This document shows positions 24,619 to 34,143 of a stretch of 64,000 nucleotides of DNA, one piece after another (position 1 is the stretch's first letter; every line of letters starts with the position of its first letter). The DNA is from Aristolochia californica. Its lineage: Eukaryota > Streptophyta > Magnoliopsida > Piperales > Aristolochiaceae. The notes beneath the pieces were generated by a model. It was given only the letters and a program-made list of their open reading frames with translations, did no database searches and was not told the DNA's origin. The translations under genes and the position numbers were made by a program. The stretch spans positions 36,613,144 to 36,677,143 of the forward strand of contig JARWKL010000008.1 in assembly GCA_029961685.1 (NCBI GenBank), written 5' to 3'.

Positions 24619-25045
24619 TTTTTCATGTTTTTCTCATCATGGTAATTTTAATATTTTTAACGACATTAAGTAATAGAAGAGTACTTTTTTATCTGACAAT
24701 AACTAATTTTATTTTTTTGTTTTTGTCATAGGTGGAGATTTTGCTCAAGCAAGGACGTATATTATTTTCTAGCATGAAGAGAAATAACTATAGTTTGTAA
24801 ATTTATAATGGATTTATAGTTTTTATTTGGGTGATTGTAAATTGATAGTGATATTTCATTTAATTTTGTTGTGTTTGATTATTGTGTGGAATTTATTTAT
24901 AATATTATGCAGTGTATGGAGTGTTTAGACTATTTTATGGAGTGCATAAACAATTTCTTGGAGTGTTTATGGAATGTATAAACAATTTTATGGAGTATTT
25001 ATGCAGGTATTATGTATGTTGATTATGCCCAATCTTATACATGAA

Positions 25046-25071
25046 TTATATATATATATATATATATATAT
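25046..25071. repeat. (AT)n microsatellite
   Basis: About 12 AT units lie in the 3' part of the hAT element. Confidence 0.9.
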
Positions 25072-25669
25072 AGGTTATACCCAATTTTATGTAGAGGTCA
25101 TGCCAAATTTTATGTAAAATGTATACATAATTTTATATATATTTTTTGAAAAGTTTTAAATGTATGTTGAGGCTCGAGTTTGGCTCGAAGCTCGGCTCCA
25201 ACTCGGTGGGCTCGAGCTCGATAACAATTTTAGGCTCAAGATGAGGCTCGGCTCGAAGCTCGGCTTGAAATATTTAAATCAAGGTCGGCTCGAACATAGG
25301 CAGGTTTCGGCTCGGCTCGGCTTGGCTCGATGCCACCCCTAGCTCATGGTGTATGCGAATTGTTATGGATAAGAAATATACTGAGGGACTCAGAGATTGA
25401 ATATGCTTAATCTATGAATCTCCACTGTGATAATAAGGCAACCATTGAAATTACAAAAAATCTTATTCAACATGATCGCACTAAACATGTTGAAGTTGAT
25501 TGTCTTTTCATCAAGGAAAACCTCGATGCAAAGATTATGCATTTTCCTTTTATTCCATCTGAGAGTCAGTTGGCTGATATGCTCACGAAAGGAGTATCAG
25601 GGAAAGTATTTCATGGTATAAGTGACAAGTTGGGTATGACTGACATCAATGCACCAACTTGAGGGGGAG

Positions 25670-25853
25670 TGTTGAAATGAGCTGTAAATTGTGTAATTTG
25701 TTACAGTAATTATAGGAAACGATTTGTTTCCTTAATTTGTTTCTAATTCTAAGATTTAAATTGGATCTTAATAAAGTTGTAAATGTATTATAAAAAGCCT
25801 CCATGAGGAGAAGAATAAATCATCGAAAAATTCTTTGAAGGGTCTGTTTTACA
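25670..25853 (+). repeat. 3' LTR of copia-1
   Basis: This is the partner of the 5'LTR, preceded by the purine tract at 25661-25669 and followed by ATTAT. Confidence 0.95.
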
Positions 25854-25858
25854 ATTAT

Positions 25859-27110
25859 GACAAAACACCAACCAATATAGGAAGAGCAAACAATCTTTGG
25901 CTGAATTGAATTAGAAGAAGAAGAGCATATTCTTTGAGTTACATTATTAGTTGAAGTTGAAATTGATGCACAATCTTGATGTTATACATATTGAGAAAAA
26001 TATGTGACAATATTATGGGTATAATTTTGAATTTAAATGGTAAAATGAAAGCTAGGTTTGACTTGAAAGATTTGAAGATCAGAAAGGAACTGCGCCTGAG
26101 ACGATACGGTGATTCAGTTTACATACCACCTGCATCGTACACAATGTCTTAGCAAGAGAAAAAATAACTTTGTGCCTTACTTTTTAACATTAAGTTTGTA
26201 CATAGGTACACTTCAAATATATCATGATGCATCGAGGTGGATCTCCCATACCTAAAGAGTCAAGATTACCACGAAAAGGTGCAATTTTTGTTTCCTGTGT
26301 GTTTCCTTGGTTATCTATCCAATAGCATATCTACAATAATTATTGAGGGTTATTTTTTAAAGAGTTGTGTTCCTAAACATTAAGGATTGATGTCTTGTAG
26401 AAATTACAAGGTGCCATCATGGTAATCCTGTGTAAACTGGAAAAGATTTCCCTACCATTCTTTTTTTATGTGATGGTTCATTTGGTAGTTCATCTATCCC
26501 ATGAAGCATTAGTCTTGGATCAACCAACACACCCGATTGAGAAGCTCCTTAGCAAACTAAAAATATTAGTACAAAATAAAGTTCGTCTAAAAGGTTCAAT
26601 CGCATAGGTATATATTGATAATGAAGTTTTGACGCTCTATTCTATGTACTTGGATAAAGTTGAAATAAGATTTAACCAAACTGACTAGAATTACAATGGA
26701 AATGTTGATTGTCTCAAGGAAACATATTTATTTTCGCAAAAAGTGCTCATGATCCGAGTAGAAGGACTGAATTAATTTTTTACTCATTTTTTTATGAAAA
26801 ATGGTTGTGGGTGGAATTGAACAACTGTGATGAGATCAAATAATATCACTTGTAAGTGTATGTCAATTTTCTCTTGTAAGTTTAGTTGTACAACTTGGTT
26901 TTAAATTATTTAGTATTTATGATAAACAGTGAATGCAAAGAATATTTTCAAAGAGAGAGTACAACATATATTAACCAATGACATGAAGAAAAGTTTGTCC
27001 ATTGGTTTAAAAATAAGGTTAGTTGTGTCCATTAAGTATATATGGGCTCACATACAATGTTATTTGTGTCAATATCCCTGATGTAATCTAATTTATTACA
27101 TGTCAAAGCT
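25859..27110 (+). pseudogene. CACTA transposase (TNP2-like), 3' part
   Basis: Directly after the copia target duplication the same transposase continues: LMHNLDVIHIEKNMCDNIMG (about 25955-26015), KARFDLKDLKIRKELRLRRYG, then VILCKLEKISLPFFFYVMVHLVVHLS (26422-26500), HPIEKLLSKLK and KGSIA. In intact family members these follow each other in this order. Stops and frameshifts are frequent. Together with 17826-19382 this shows that copia inserted into a pre-existing CACTA transposase gene. Confidence 0.8.
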
Positions 27111-29476
27111 TTAGAGACTTGTGGCTAAGTTGAAATAAATATTGATATATACTACCTTAGTATCAGTCCTATATCAACAACAACTACTCAAGTTGTATTC
27201 TTAATGGCATGCACATCCACACCAAGCAACTTGAGGTAAATCATAGGACTCAAAAATTGACAATGTTGTAAATGGGCATTACAAAGAGATTTTCCTTAAC
27301 TATTATGTGGTCATAACGAATATAATTAAATTAATATATTTGGGTAATAATTTTGTTTATGTGCTCAAGTCAAGTGGTTTGATATAAGTAATATAAGACA
27401 AGGTATCAAATTGATAACTAGTTTACCAATGTCAATACCTCAAGGACATAGTGCAATCGTGATGCATTCATATCGGCATTTCTAAAAGATTTTTTTTTCA
27501 AAGGAAGACACTAAAAATGGTGGCTCTTGATGTATAATTAGAATATAGTTATGAGAAATGTTTTTGATGTGTTAGAACAACGACTAACCACAATTGCTAA
27601 AATGAATATCTACCAATATGAGTTGTCATTTGATAACCTCCATGTTATCAAAGTGGACAACAATATTGAGCCATTTGCTAGGTCGGATATTCTTCCACAA
27701 CATACAATTGTTCCAATTTAGATGATAAATAATGAAGACAATGAAAATGAGGTATAGGTAGAAGACAAGGACGAGGAAGAAGAAGAAGAAAAAGAAGAAG
27801 AGGTGAAAGAAGATGATGAACAAATTGAATTAGATGGCGATAAATCAAAATAGTGTCCCATAGTTAATGATGTTAGTTGAGATTTCAGTTATTTTTCTCA
27901 AATTAATTGGTGTTGTTCTCTTCTATGTGCACCTAGGATATTGCTTGCATGTCTTGCATCCTTCGAGAAAGGTGCCTTGATAGATCCATTATTGAAGATG
28001 CATGACGATAAGATACTTGGGAAGATCCAATGTCCCAGAGATCTAGAGTATTAAAGGCAACACAAGTATATTTTCTAAAGTAAATGAATTTTTGGTTGTA
28101 TTTTATTTATTTAATTTGTGTATAATTTGTTTGTATGTAAATGTCGCTCCATCCACACCCTCGCTTAAGTAAGAATGTGGCCTATTGAAGGGCTCTAGAG
28201 TGGATGGCATTATCAAAGAGCTAGATAGGAAGATCCCTTTGGAGTTCAATGATTCATAAAGGAGAACATCATGGATTTATAGCCATCTCTTCTTCTATTT
28301 TGAGGTAAATTTTAAAAATTAATAATTATTTGTTTCTAAACTAACCTTTGTTGTTCAATTTGGTAATCGTTTTGTTATGTGTCTTCCCTTTTTGAAGCAA
28401 AAGTTTGATGTTGATATTTGTGGTAACACGGAGGCCTGTACTATCATGCATGTGATAAGTGTTGCTACATTTTGACATCCCGCTAGTATGCACTCCTATT
28501 ATAGGCAGCCTAGTTGATGCTGGTAATGGCAAAGTCAAAGTGTCTTTCTCGGGAGAGATTTTAGGCTAAAATATAAAAATTTTAATTTTATAATGTATTA
28601 CAAATATTATTTAATTCTAAATTACAAAGATAGTCCTAACTAAATGTTCAAAAGTCATGGGCATTGAAGAGAGATGGTTTGTATTGAAGCCTTCAATGTG
28701 TTTTTTGTTTTATTTCATGACTAGTGTAACACACTCACATTTGTATTTTTAAATTTGTACAATAAAAATTACTTTGAGATTGAGCAATTTCATATTACTC
28801 TTTTGAATCACAATACGAGTGGATTGAAGGATTAAAAGACAATATATAACTATAATTATAATTTAAGATTCATTTATTTATATACTTATTTTAGGGGAGT
28901 GTAATATTATAAATTTTTTATGCTATCTTCAATAGGATAACAGGGAGAAAAATTTGCAAGAGGCACATAGAAAACGTTGTTGAGCTAGTTGATGAACATA
29001 CCATAGTGTAGAGTGTACATGGTCCCAAGTCTGGGTACATCAAGGAGTTGGGTTTAGCACAACTACTTGTACCCAAGATGGCTTAATCATCTTCTTCATC
29101 TCACATGCAATCTCAAAGAAGATTTGAACTAGACTCAAGAGGCTTCACATTCAATATGCTTTAAATTAGATTTAGGAGACTTTGGGCCTAAGCTCAAGAG
29201 GGTTTGAAGTCTTTATGAGTATAGAAGAATATAAGAAATTGACATTTTAGGAGGTTTATTAAAATATTTTATTTTTAAATTATTATCCAATGAAAATAAT
29301 AAATTCTCTAGGATTTTGCCAACAAATTGAATGAATTATCTAGAATATTATTTTTTTATTTTTATATTTACAACAAATTACTACATTTCACTTGTAAGAA
29401 TTAAACCTGTGCCAACAAATTTAGCAGTGAAAACGCATGAGCTAACTCTTCTAGCAAAATATTTGTTGGAAGAAAG
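27111..29476. other. 3' non-coding part of the CACTA element
   Basis: This is AT-rich DNA with no intact ORF. Around 27770-27840 a GAA-rich stretch would encode acidic residues, and near 28150-28260 a weak ORF reads KECGLLKGSRVDGIIKELDR, perhaps a relic of the second CACTA gene. Nothing else was recognised. Confidence 0.4.
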
Positions 29477-29849
29477 TCAATTTTCTTGTAGTGTGCTCTA
29501 ATTCGTAGTTGTTTACGTATCTACTGGCAAAATCATAGGAAAGAAAATACATAAATTATATTGTCATTAACAACTTCATTGTCAATCAATCCATAAAATA
29601 TGGTCTAATTATTCATTTGACCTAGGTGGAAACTTAGACCTTAACTGATCGATTGAACATAAGCTAAAATATAAAGAAGTATTTGGTAGTTTCTTTATGC
29701 TTATTCGAAGCTTAGGGTGGCATTTTAACACCTGACAACCGTCTCGTTACATAATTATGTGGCATTGGGTATTAATTGGATGCAGATGAAATTGGCAGGC
29801 TCTTGCCTGTGCCTCAGTCTCATACGTCTCTAAAGAAGAAGAGTAGAGG

Positions 29850-29991
29850 AGGGCTAATCCAATACGAAAAGTCATCTAGTGTGAAACAACTATCTCAATC
29901 ATCCGATCATGATAACAACTATTTCAGCCGTCCCATCAACGACTATCTCAACTATCCAAGATAGCCATTTAACATGTTTTACACGAAATGA
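29850..29991. mobile_element. Second copy of the 15615-type MITE, truncated
   Basis: The left end AGGGCTAATCCAATACGAAA matches the termini of the element at 15615-15844. The interior repeats 'caacgactatctca' and the inverted inner repeat 'catgttttacacgaaatg' (compare 'cattttgtgtaaaacatg' at 15640-15657). The outermost about 20 bp of the right end are missing. It lies about 200 bp beyond the stop codon of the phosphate transporter, possibly in its 3'UTR. Confidence 0.65.
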
Positions 29992-30192
29992 GCCAAGAGA
30001 GTAGAGGACGCATATTAGAGACATTAGACAACTTGTCACGAATTCTTATAAATATATTCAAGTGTGATCAAATGGAGTTGAAATTGCATGAAAACAAAAG
30101 AAGCAACGACTTGGAACCCAAAACCAGAACGAGGAACACCAGTGGAAAAGAAACAGAGAACAAGAATTCAACAAAAGAGACTACTGCCATAA

Positions 30193-31797
30193 CTAAACAG
30201 GTACAGTCCTAGCAGATACTGGGATTTCATCTTCTTCCTCGGTCTCCCTGGACATCTCTTCCAGTGACTTCCCTTTAGATTCAGGCACCAAGAAGGTGAA
30301 TAAAAGGCCCAGAAGATTGCTCACTCCCAGCACAAGCAGCGCGTTCTTTACCCCAATTCCGGCAGGATACCCAGGATCTGTCTTGCCTTTGTCCTTGTTC
30401 TGTGCTGCGTATAAGAACCCGAACGCCCCTATAATAGCCCCAGCCTTTCCAGCAGCCGCTGAGATCCCATGACAGGTTGACCTCAGCCTCGCCGGGAAAA
30501 TCTCTGCCGGCACGATGAAAGTCGTGCTGTTGGGGCCGAAGTTGGCGAAGAAGAAGGTGAGTGCGTACATGATCACGAATCCGATTCTGTTATCATGCTT
30601 GGTCCAGTGGTTGTAGGGGATGGCGAGGGCGAACATGAAGACGGTCATGAAGAAGAATCCCATCGCTTGGATCGTGAAACGGCCGATGCGGTCGATGAGG
30701 GCAACCGTGAACCAGTAGCCCGGGACGGTGCTGCAGAGGGCGATGAGGGTCTGGGCTTTTGCGATTCGGAACACCTCCTCGATCGCATTCATGGTGCCGG
30801 CGCCGGGGATCCACCCGATTGCACTGAAGATGTCCTTCTGGAAGAGGTTCTGGCTGTAGAAGGCGATGTCGAGAAGGAACCACGTGGTGGTGGTTCCCAC
30901 CAAGTGAAGCCCGTGCCGGCGGAGAAACTCTTTCGAGAAAAGCCCAAAGTTGTTCGTCGAAGTTGTAGTGATTTTCTCAACCTTTTCTTGCTCTGCTTCA
31001 ATCTCCACCTGCAGAACCTTCGTCATGTCTGCTGCGGCTTGCTTGGCATTTTTTGCTACAAGGGCGGTGTACCGAGCAGTCTCTGGCATCTTCATCCGCC
31101 AGTAATAGGTCATTCCCGCCGGAATCGCACCAAACATGAGAATGATCCTCCAGACATAATCAGCCTGTGGCACCGTGGATCCTGCCGGGTTTGTCACATA
31201 GTTAGGAACGTCATACTTGGCTTTGAAAGACGCCGAGACGATGATGGCCACCATCCCTCCGGCGAGGATACCGAACCCCTGCATGGCGAAGACGGCGGCA
31301 ATGAAAGCCCCTCGGGTCTTTTTATTGGCGTACTCAGACATGATGGTGGCCGACAAGGGGTAGTCTCCGCCGATGCCAAAGCCGAGCCAGAAGCGGAAGA
31401 AGCAAAGGGTGGTAATGACTGCTTTGGGGTCGTCACCGAAAGAGAGACCGGAGGCGATAGAGCAGATTACCATGACCATAAGCGTCATTCCGTAGACCTT
31501 CTTTCTGCCCATCTTGTCTCCAAGCCAGCCGAAAAATAGCTGCCCGGTGAGAGTCCCGCAGAAGGCGACGCCATTGACGGCGGCGGAGACGTTAGGGGGG
31601 AGGGAACCTGGCTTCGTGGGGTCTCCCTTGAAGTAGTAGATTCGGCCGAGGAGCTTGGTGACGAGAGAGATGCAGAAAAGATCGTAGGCGTCGGTGAAGA
31701 ATCCCATACCGGCGATCACTATCGCCGTGAAGTGGTACCACTGGGTCTTGGCCACATCGAGGGCGTTCAAAACTTGAAGCTGCTGTCCTCCCGCCAT
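30193..31797 (-). CDS. PHT1: PHT1-family high-affinity phosphate:proton symporter
   Basis: A single uninterrupted 534-codon exon. The start at 31797 ([20 protein letters not shown]) is chosen because it is the conserved PHT1 N-terminus and because the longer frame upstream crosses a splice acceptor at 31829. Motifs are TM1 [12 protein letters not shown] (30-41, with the conserved acidic residues), GDKMGRKK (94-101), the PHT1 signature [13 protein letters not shown] (143-155), a central hydrophilic loop (about 240-295), [14 protein letters not shown] (306-319; D310 matches the transport aspartate), [11 protein letters not shown] (430-440) and [12 protein letters not shown]. It is a major-facilitator protein expected at the plasma membrane, taking up inorganic phosphate with protons. 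Length is normal (520-540 aa), and no defect is visible. Its GC content is well above that of its surroundings. Confidence 0.97.
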   Translation of the reverse strand: MAGGQQLQVLNALDVAKTQWYHFTAIVIAGMGFFTDAYDLFCISLVTKLLGRIYYFKGDPTKPGSLPPNVSAAVNGVAFCGTLTGQLFFGWLGDKMGRKKVYGMTLMVMVICSIASGLSFGDDPKAVITTLCFFRFWLGFGIGGDYPLSATIMSEYANKKTRGAFIAAVFAMQGFGILAGGMVAIIVSASFKAKYDVPNYVTNPAGSTVPQADYVWRIILMFGAIPAGMTYYWRMKMPETARYTALVAKNAKQAAADMTKVLQVEIEAEQEKVEKITTTSTNNFGLFSKEFLRRHGLHLVGTTTTWFLLDIAFYSQNLFQKDIFSAIGWIPGAGTMNAIEEVFRIAKAQTLIALCSTVPGYWFTVALIDRIGRFTIQAMGFFFMTVFMFALAIPYNHWTKHDNRIGFVIMYALTFFFANFGPNSTTFIVPAEIFPARLRSTCHGISAAAGKAGAIIGAFGFLYAAQNKDKGKTDPGYPAGIGVKNALLVLGVSNLLGLLFTFLVPESKGKSLEEMSRETEEEDEIPVSARTVPV

Positions 31798-33480
31798 TGT
31801 TGATACTTTCTGATCACCCTTCAAAAATCTGCAACATGTAAAGACGATCAAATCAGACGGATGACATAGTTCAACAAACTCTGAAACAAAAAGGGTAGAA
31901 AATTGAAGTCGAATAAATCTCCAGAGCCCAAAAATTTCTGAACTTCTGAAACATAAATTGTGTAGAAGATTGAATATCTGAGTTCAGTTGTAAAGAAAAA
32001 ACCTTGAACATTCCCGTGATCCTCAAAATCACATCATATACAGTGGAAAAACAAAAACAAAAACAAATCAGAAAGGAATAATCAAAGAAGTCCAGCCCTG
32101 AGTTACCGTGAACACTCTGTAATCTGTACTCTACTTCAGATAAAAGCAAATCATCTATTGATAACAACCGAGAATTTGTTAGTAAAGAACGTCCTTGAGG
32201 TGGGTTAATAAGTTAAACAAATGAATATCGAAATATCATATTTGTTACAGTGCAGGGTTGGTCAAAAGTGACTATCAGTGGAAGAGAAGACAACACTTCC
32301 GATTAAAACAGAGACGGAAGATTCGATGCCTGAAAAAGGGTTGTTTCTTTTTCAGAGAAAGATTATTTAGGAGAACGGATTCAGGAAGGGATGTTCGAAG
32401 AGCAGAGAAGATAAAGGGAGAAGGATCTTTTTAGAATCTCAGAAAAGCGGAAATCTAGAAACATTTGGACGACTGAGGAGAGTTGAGGAAGAAACACACT
32501 GATGACGAGAAAGGTGATGTAGCAGATAACTTCGCAGAGAGGGGACAAAGAGAATGACCCAGGAAAAAGCTTAATTGAAATAAAAAATTTCGGTAGCTCC
32601 ACAAGAAGAGGAAAAGCAATAGAGAACAAAATAGACAGAAAGCACAAAAATGAAACACGCGAAATCACTAAACCTTCCCTCGTCAACATCCACTCCGCCA
32701 CCCATCTCCTCCTAGTCTAGAAACAGAAAGTACCAGACTGAAATAATCATAAGGGCAAAAAGAAAAACCGACAACTCATGAAGAGAAACTGGAAAAGAAA
32801 ATCTGGAGAAGAGCATGAAAAGAAATCAGATAAGAGTGGAACCAGATGTTAATCCGAAAAATGTTTTTTTCCAACAAGAAAGAGTAGGAAAAGAGAAAGA
32901 ACAATAGAATAAATTAACCCGTCTGGACGAAGGAGCTGGTTGGTAAACGCAAAAAGAAAGAACAGCAAAGAAAGAATTTCGATCAAGAAAATGCAACCAC
33001 CCAAGGTAAAAAGAAGTAGACAAACACAGACACCCGAGAACAAAAACAAAGTTTGTTTCCGGAAATTTTCCACAGACGAACACCTTTCACATCACTTCAC
33101 CAAAATCACTTCTGCAAACCGCTGTATTTCTTGTCATCAGGTAGCTAGCATCCCTCTTCGTGGAGCTCTCTCAAAGCTTAGGGCGCCAAGCCAGAAAAAA
33201 AAAACGTAAACGGAGATCAAGATCGAAAGACACCCACCATTCAGCACCCAAGGAAACACAGAGCCCAAAAAACCGAGAAATACCATTGGCCCGCGAAAGA
33301 AAAACCAAACCAAGATCGAACACGTTAATTAAACAAATCGCAAGGAGGCCAGAAACAAGATTTATCACCTTTATGAACTGCTTAATTCCCGTTCGACCAT
33401 GTACATAAGGGGATCATATATCTGCTTAGAGCAGAAAAACGAGGGAGGAGAGAATAACCTAAGGAGGAGGCAAGAAACCT
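31798..33480 (-). other. 5'UTR of the PHT1 gene with a probable 1.5-1.6 kb intron
   Basis: Minus-strand 'catgttgcag|attttt' gives an acceptor with the last leader exon at 31798-31828, 30 bp before the ATG. Candidate donors are 'aaag|gtgata' (exon end 33369) and 'cttag|gttatt' (exon end 33459). Many plant PHT1 genes carry a leader intron, which supports this reading. No coding sequence is convincing between these points; ORFs on both strands are short and low-complexity. Confidence 0.6.
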
Positions 33481-33506
33481 GGCTCCATTCTCTCGAGAGA
33501 AGCGTC

Positions 33507-33514
33507 TTATATAG
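33507..33514 (-). promoter_or_regulatory. TATA box of the PHT1 gene
   Basis: CTATATAA on the minus strand lies within 'ctctctatataagacg', placing transcription start near 33480. The surrounding GA/CT-rich sequence is typical of plant core promoters. Confidence 0.65.
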
Positions 33515-33644
33515 AGAGAGCGCGAGGTGGGAGAGAACAAGAAACCTCTTTCGATGTCTCTATGCTGTGCTTGCGTTTGTTTCATAAAGTCAATTGACGC
33601 AGGAGCCAGACGAGATAGACTCGCAATAACGGAATCTTCTGACG

Positions 33645-33652
33645 GTATATTC
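33645..33652. promoter_or_regulatory. P1BS phosphate-starvation element
   Basis: GTATATTC matches the consensus GNATATNC, the binding site of PHR1-type MYB factors that switch on phosphate-starvation genes including PHT1. It is about 130 bp upstream of the TATA box. The motif is short, so position upstream of a PHT1 gene is the main support. Confidence 0.65.
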
Positions 33653-33999
33653 CGGCGCCAACTTAACGGCCTCCAACGCTAGTCCATGGAGGTCACATTT
33701 TGTTAATCAATTACTATGGTCCATTCTCCTATCCAAGATAATGGCCCATTAAAAATTTTAAAAATTTTAAACTCCTCAAAAGTCACAAACTAACATAGAC
33801 TCCTCAAATCCATATCAATTTCCAAATAGTGTCATGATCAATATCCAAAGTGCACCAACTAAGACAAGAAACACAAGTTTTCGCAAAAATAAAATAAAAA
33901 TCAACATAAATAAAAATATAAAAAATAATATAAAATTACCATTAAAATTAAATCAATCCTTATCATCATCACCAAATAGCTTAGCCAAGACAAATGTCG

Positions 34000-34143
34000 G
34001 AACACTAATATCTCTCTCACAATCAATGACAATGTTGAATATTTCTTACTATTAGTCTTCCACCACATCAATATATCAAAATCTGAATTCCTAGGGTTTA
34101 AGGGGTCATTCAAGTAGAAATCTAATTTAGATCTTGATATTTG
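34000..34143 (-). pseudogene. hAT transposase fragment (C-terminal region)
   Basis: The minus strand reads SKLDFYLNDPLNPRNSDFDI, continuing LMWWKTNSKKYSTLSLIVREIL. This is the segment that precedes the VSTVASES motif in plant hAT transposases. The frame diverges after LVF and has a stop just upstream. No inverted repeats were identified. It is a different family member from the 23164 element. Confidence 0.75.

Larger units (their letters stand above)
23164..25341 (+). mobile_element. hAT DNA transposon inside copia-1
   Basis: The ends are TAGGAGTGGC (23164-23173) and GCCACCCCTA (25332-25341), a 10-bp imperfect inverted repeat with one mismatch, flanked by the perfect 8-bp duplication GCTCATGG (23156-23163; 25342-25349). 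An 8-bp duplication and TAGGGGTGGC-like ends are diagnostic of hAT. Both subterminal regions are dense in GGCTCG/CGAGCC words (23185-23330 and 25170-25330). Removing the 2178-bp element and one duplication rejoins the copia RNase H frame (GMAHG-VCELLWIR). Only the last part of the transposase remains, so it is non-autonomous. Confidence 0.95.
20302..25662 (+). pseudogene. copia-1 gag-pol remains (zinc knuckle, protease, integrase, RT, RNase H)
   Basis: Most of gag is absent. Only the zinc knuckle remains (CTYCGEKGHS-stop-QRC, about 20335-20375). Protease has IDNGASDHM (20533-20560; the usual motif is DSG). GAG pre-integrase (LWHQRLGHLSFGYL) ends at 20991, and the integrase core spans 21070-21520 with FDNGTEF and TPQQNELAE. 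The C-terminal integrase is deleted. RT runs 21960-22885 with AKGYTQ, LKKSLYGLKQ and YVDDM (22519-22533). RNase H begins around 22990 (IDSDWAGD) and is split by the hAT insertion at 23163/25342, resuming as CELLWIR and CDNKATIEI up to the stop at 25662. At least eight in-frame stops and frameshifts occur, so it is non-functional. Confidence 0.95.
19383..25853 (+). mobile_element. Ty1/copia LTR retrotransposon (copia-1)
   Basis: The LTRs (19383-19566 and 25670-25853, each 184 bp, TGTTGAAATG...TTTTACA) are flanked by the exact duplication ATTAT (19378-19382; 25854-25858). A primer-binding site TGGTATCAGAGC follows the 5'LTR with no gap, and the purine tract GAGGGGGAG precedes the 3'LTR. Pol order AP-IN-RT-RH is copia type. 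The two LTRs differ at about ten substitutions plus two small indels, mostly transitions, so the insertion is not recent. A hAT element interrupts the RNase H region. Confidence 0.97.
17816..29493 (+). mobile_element. CACTA (En/Spm) DNA transposon, interrupted by a copia element
   Basis: TNP2-type transposase relics lie on both sides of the copia insertion and read in the same direction. The right terminus is clear: the strand ends TTTTCTTGTAGTG at 29493, whose complement is CACTACAAGAAAA, the canonical CACTA end. The left end is not recognised, so the start given is only the first transposase-like sequence. Allowing for the 6.47-kb copia insertion, the visible element is about 5.2 kb. A second, poorly preserved coding region (about 27770-28260, with an acidic stretch) might be the remains of the element's other ORF. 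Confidence 0.8.

Noticed and set aside
30595..31539. A 314-codon plus-strand ORF opposite the phosphate transporter
   Set aside because: It is a shadow of the GC-rich PHT1 coding strand; the protein is Glu/Gly/Arg/His-rich and resembles no family.
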